Assembly (NCBI GenBank): GCA_902495155.1
Contig: CABUWD010000093.1
Span: 1 to 7,973 of the forward strand
DNA: 7,973 nt
Direction: 5' to 3'
Source of the DNA: an uncultured Collinsella sp.
Lineage (GTDB): Bacteria; Actinomycetota; Coriobacteriia; Coriobacteriales; Coriobacteriaceae
Under the pieces are notes generated by a model. That model was not told the DNA's origin. It searched no databases and worked only from the letters and a program-made list of their open reading frames with translations. The position numbers and the translations under genes were made by a program. Below are positions 5,752 to 7,973 of this stretch, one piece after another; the stretch's first letter is position 1, and every line of letters starts with the position of its first letter.

Positions 5752-6759
5752 CTAGTCGGTGAGTCCGTAGAACTCTTGAGAAGGGACGCGGTCGGTAAGA
5801 ATCTCGAGCGCCCTATCCAAAGTAACACCGTTGTAGAGCGTTTGCTCCACGGCAAAGGTGAGCGGAATGTCTACGCCCAGTGAACGGGCAAGTTCGCTGA
5901 CGCTGCGGGCCGCGACGGCGCCCTCGACAACCATATGCGTGCGCGTCTGGTACTCGTCGAGCGACACGCCGTGGGCAAACTCGTAGCCAAAGGTGCGGTT
6001 ACGCGAATGCTCCGAGGTACAGGTGGCAATGAGGTCGCCCATGCCGGCAAGCCCCATGCAGGTCATAGCTTGACCGCCGCGGGCGTGCACCAGACGGCTG
6101 ATCTCTGCCAGGCCGCGTGTCATGATAAGGGCGAGCGTGTTGTCGCCCGCACCGGTGCCGGCGGAGATGCCGCACACGATGGCGATTACGTTTTTCATGG
6201 CGCCGCAGACCTCGACACCGGTCATGTCCTGCGACAGGTAGATGCGGAAGGCCGTTGACAGAAGCAGGTCCTTAAAGGTCTCCCCTATCTGTGCATCTTC
6301 GCTGGCGATGACGGCGGCAGAAAGACCTCCGCGGCAGATTTCCTCGGCATGGTTGGGGCCAGAAAGAGCCGCGACACGTGCCTCGTTGCCGATCTCGCTG
6401 GCGATGACCTCGCTCATGAGCAGGCCGGACTCGGGCTCAATGCCCTTTGTGAGGCAGAGCACCGGGGTATCGGCGGCGATAAAGGGCGCGGCCTGGTGGC
6501 ACACGCTGCGAAGGTGCGTGGAGGGCACGGCAAAGATGATGGCCTCGGCGCCGTCAAGCGCCTGGGCCAGGTCCGTCGTAGCGACAACGTTATCCGGCAG
6601 CACGTAGTCCACCAGATAGCGCGGGTTGCGGTGCTCGCCGTTGATGCCGGCGGCCGTCTGCTTGCCATGGGCCCACATGGTCACGCGCTCGGCTCGCGCG
6701 GCGGCAAGGCCGGCGACGGCGGTTCCCCAGGAGCCAGAGCCAATTAGCGCAACATTCAT
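5752..6759 (-). CDS. gpsA: NAD(P)+-dependent glycerol-3-phosphate dehydrogenase
   Basis: GpsA reduces dihydroxyacetone phosphate to sn-glycerol-3-phosphate, the backbone for phospholipids; it is a soluble cytoplasmic enzyme. The 335-aa length is typical. The N-terminal Rossmann domain opens with GSGSWGTA (7-14) and includes FAVPS (76-80) and Lys105 in LTKGIE. GPNHAEE (134-140) is a variant of the common GP-x-x-A-x-E motif. The helical C-terminal domain has the catalytic Lys189 in GAMKN, AGMGDLIATC (238-247) and the substrate-binding SRNRTFG (252-258). The ATG has AGGAG 6 nt upstream and begins 9 nt after the plsY stop. The gene directly follows plsY, whose product uses the glycerol-3-phosphate made here, so supply and use of the lipid precursor are transcribed together. 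Confidence 0.97.
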   Translation of the reverse strand: MNVALIGSGSWGTAVAGLAAARAERVTMWAHGKQTAAGINGEHRNPRYLVDYVLPDNVVATTDLAQALDGAEAIIFAVPSTHLRSVCHQAAPFIAADTPVLCLTKGIEPESGLLMSEVIASEIGNEARVAALSGPNHAEEICRGGLSAAVIASEDAQIGETFKDLLLSTAFRIYLSQDMTGVEVCGAMKNVIAIVCGISAGTGAGDNTLALIMTRGLAEISRLVHARGGQAMTCMGLAGMGDLIATCTSEHSRNRTFGYEFAHGVSLDEYQTRTHMVVEGAVAARSVSELARSLGVDIPLTFAVEQTLYNGVTLDRALEILTDRVPSQEFYGLTD

Positions 6760-6768
6760 GACTCTCTC

Positions 6769-7452
6769 CTACTTATCGTCGGGCTCGGTGACGCGCTTGG
6801 TAAACGAGAGCTTGGACTCCTTACCGGTCATGAGCTTTTTGATGTTCGCGCGATGGGCCCACACCACGGTGATGCCGATCATCGCCATGCAGAACTTGAG
6901 GCCCAGGCTGCTGTACGGAAAGACCGCGCAAGCAGCGATGGGAAGACCGATGGCAGCGGCGAGCGAGCCCACCGACACATACTTGGTGATGGCGACGGCC
7001 ACGATAAACATGCCGAGCAGCGACAGGCCAATGGGCCAGTACCAGGCGAGGATGACACCCAGACCAACGGCGATACCCTTGCCGCCGTGGAAGTTGAGGT
7101 AGGGCGAGAAGATGTGTCCCCACACGGCAGCCAGGCAAATGACGCCGAGCATCCAATCGCCGGCGGCACCCGGAGCCATGATGCTTACAGGGAAGCTATA
7201 GCCCACGCTCGCGATGAGCGGACGCGCGATAAGGATGCAGATGGCGCCCTTAAGGCAGTCGAGCAGCAGCGTGAGCGCGGCCACCTTGGGACCGGCCACG
7301 CGCAGCGCGTTGGTGGTGCCGATGTTGCCGGAGCCAGCCTTGCGAATGTCAGTGTGGTTGAACACGCGGCCCAAGATCAGGCCAAACGGAATCGCCCCGA
7401 TAAAGAACGAGACCACGGCGCAGATGGCGGTCAGCAGAATCGGATTATGCAT
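6769..7452 (-). CDS. plsY: Glycerol-3-phosphate acyltransferase PlsY
   Basis: PlsY is a membrane enzyme that moves an acyl group from acyl-phosphate to sn-glycerol-3-phosphate, giving lysophosphatidic acid. The 227-aa protein is mostly hydrophobic, with several membrane spans (for example about 5-27, 57-78, 100-118, 127-155 and 160-199). The three family motifs facing the cytoplasm are visible: GSGNIGTTNALR (40-51), FHGGKGIAVGLG (121-132) and HRANIKKLMTGKES (200-213). I chose ATG at 7452 because AAGGAG (7465-7460) lies 7 nt upstream and the protein then begins right before the first span. The in-frame ATG at 7500 would add 16 charged residues and a 56-nt overlap with der. As chosen, the gene overlaps the der stop by 8 nt, pointing to coupled translation. 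The charged tail ending EPDDK is cytoplasmic. Confidence 0.96.
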   Translation of the reverse strand: MHNPILLTAICAVVSFFIGAIPFGLILGRVFNHTDIRKAGSGNIGTTNALRVAGPKVAALTLLLDCLKGAICILIARPLIASVGYSFPVSIMAPGAAGDWMLGVICLAAVWGHIFSPYLNFHGGKGIAVGLGVILAWYWPIGLSLLGMFIVAVAITKYVSVGSLAAAIGLPIAACAVFPYSSLGLKFCMAMIGITVVWAHRANIKKLMTGKESKLSFTKRVTEPDDK

Positions 7453-7973
7453 CCTTTTGCTCCTTCTTCCTAAAGAAGAGTCGAATGGGTGTGCCAGCAA
7501 AGTCGAAGGTCGAGCGCATGCGGTTCTCTACGTAGCGCTGGTAGGTGTCGTTGACCAGGTCGCTGTGGTTGACGAAGAACGTGAACGTCGGCGGGTTGAC
7601 GCCCGTCTGGGTCACGTAGTGCATACGCAGGCGGCGCTTGCCGTCCACCACGGTATGACCGAACTCGCGCAGGTCGGTGAGGAACGTGTTGAGGCGCGAG
7701 GTGCTAATCTTCTGCGAGCGCGTCTTTTCGGCGGCGTCGACCATCGCCCAGATCTTCTCGACGCTGCGGCCAGTGAGGGCAGAGATGCGCAGGTACTGGG
7801 CCCAGGGAGCCATGACGCCCAGGCGGCGGTCGATGGTCTCCATGCAGGCCTCGCGCTTGCGGTCATCGTCGAGCAGGTCCCACTTGTTGAGCAGCACTAC
7901 GATGGCGCAACCGCGCGCGATGGCAAGGCCCATGACCTTCTGGTCCTGCTCGGTAACGCCCACGGAGGCGTCA
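7445..7973 (-). CDS. der: Ribosome-assembly GTPase Der (EngA), C-terminal part
   Basis: The last 175 residues of Der, an essential GTPase with two tandem G domains that helps assemble the 50S ribosomal subunit. The 5' part, including the first G domain, lies beyond the right edge; the visible frame runs in from 7972. The fragment starts inside the second G domain just after G3 (DASVGVTEQD). It continues with G4 NKWD (fragment residues 29-32) and G5 SALTG (64-68), and ends in the KH-like domain with TQTGVNPPTFTFFVN, YQRYVENRMR and GTPIRLFFR, hallmarks of Der. Its stop (7447-7445) overlaps the plsY start by 8 nt, and its last codons hold the plsY ribosome binding site. The promoter of the operon is not in the window. 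Confidence 0.96.
   Translation of the reverse strand, partial: DASVGVTEQDQKVMGLAIARGCAIVVLLNKWDLLDDDRKREACMETIDRRLGVMAPWAQYLRISALTGRSVEKIWAMVDAAEKTRSQKISTSRLNTFLTDLREFGHTVVDGKRRLRMHYVTQTGVNPPTFTFFVNHSDLVNDTYQRYVENRMRSTFDFAGTPIRLFFRKKEQKDA
7460..7465 (-). promoter_or_regulatory. Ribosome binding site deciding the plsY start
   Basis: On the minus strand AAGGAG lies inside the end of der with a 7-nt spacer to the ATG at 7452. This favours that start over the upstream in-frame ATG at 7500. Confidence 0.75.

Noticed and set aside
4717..5883. 388-codon plus-strand open frame
   Set aside because: It lies antisense across the desulfurase, rpe and gpsA genes, whose motifs are unmistakable on the minus strand. 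Its low-complexity Gly/His/Val composition is typical of an antisense frame in GC-rich DNA.
6853..7473. 206-codon plus-strand open frame
   Set aside because: Antisense to plsY, hydrophilic and His/Asp/Ala-rich, as expected for the complement of a membrane-protein gene.
7453..7500. Upstream in-frame start for plsY (243-aa form)
   Set aside because: It would add 16 charged residues before the first span and lies deep inside der without a ribosome binding site. ATG at 7452 has AAGGAG at 7-nt spacing.

Overview
The window looks like a chromosomal segment from a moderately high-GC Gram-positive bacterium. Actinomycetota of the class Coriobacteriia, for example a Collinsella-like gut organism, is my best guess. 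This rests on protein style, base composition (38 of 60 bases are G/C at 5221-5280) and the compact gene order; it is inference, since I ran no search.

Layout. (1) Bases 1-374, plus strand: the C-terminal ATP-binding end of a sensor histidine kinase, very GC-rich (46 of 60 at 61-120), followed by a clear intrinsic terminator at 485-518. (2) Bases 519-938: about 420 bp between two converging terminators with no recognisable gene. It is much more AT-rich (21 of 60 G/C at 901-960) and carries operator-like repeats: a cluster of TACAG/CTGTA words and two adjacent perfect palindromes. (3) Bases 939-7973, minus strand: a tightly packed run of eight protein genes ending in a tRNA gene. In transcription order these are der (5' end outside the window), plsY, gpsA, rpe, an IscS/NifS-type cysteine desulfurase, a Nif3-family gene, a coiled-coil/zinc-ribbon gene, coaBC and tRNA-Pro(GGG). 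Gaps run from an 8-nt overlap to 18 nt, with 80 nt before the tRNA. The only terminator seen is the one after the tRNA.

How the genes fit together. This is a housekeeping operon. Der acts in 50S ribosome assembly. GpsA makes sn-glycerol-3-phosphate, which PlsY acylates in the first membrane step of phospholipid synthesis. Rpe serves the pentose phosphate pathway. The desulfurase mobilises sulfur from cysteine, and CoaBC uses cysteine to build coenzyme A. The Nif3 and zinc-ribbon proteins are conserved, metal-associated and less well understood. The desulfurase, Nif3 and zinc-ribbon genes are joined by two ATGA stop/start overlaps, so they are probably translationally coupled.

I see no convincing new biological system. 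The parts worth a second look are the repeat-bearing convergent intergenic region, the zinc-ribbon protein that lacks one expected cysteine, and the tRNA placed as the last element of the long operon.
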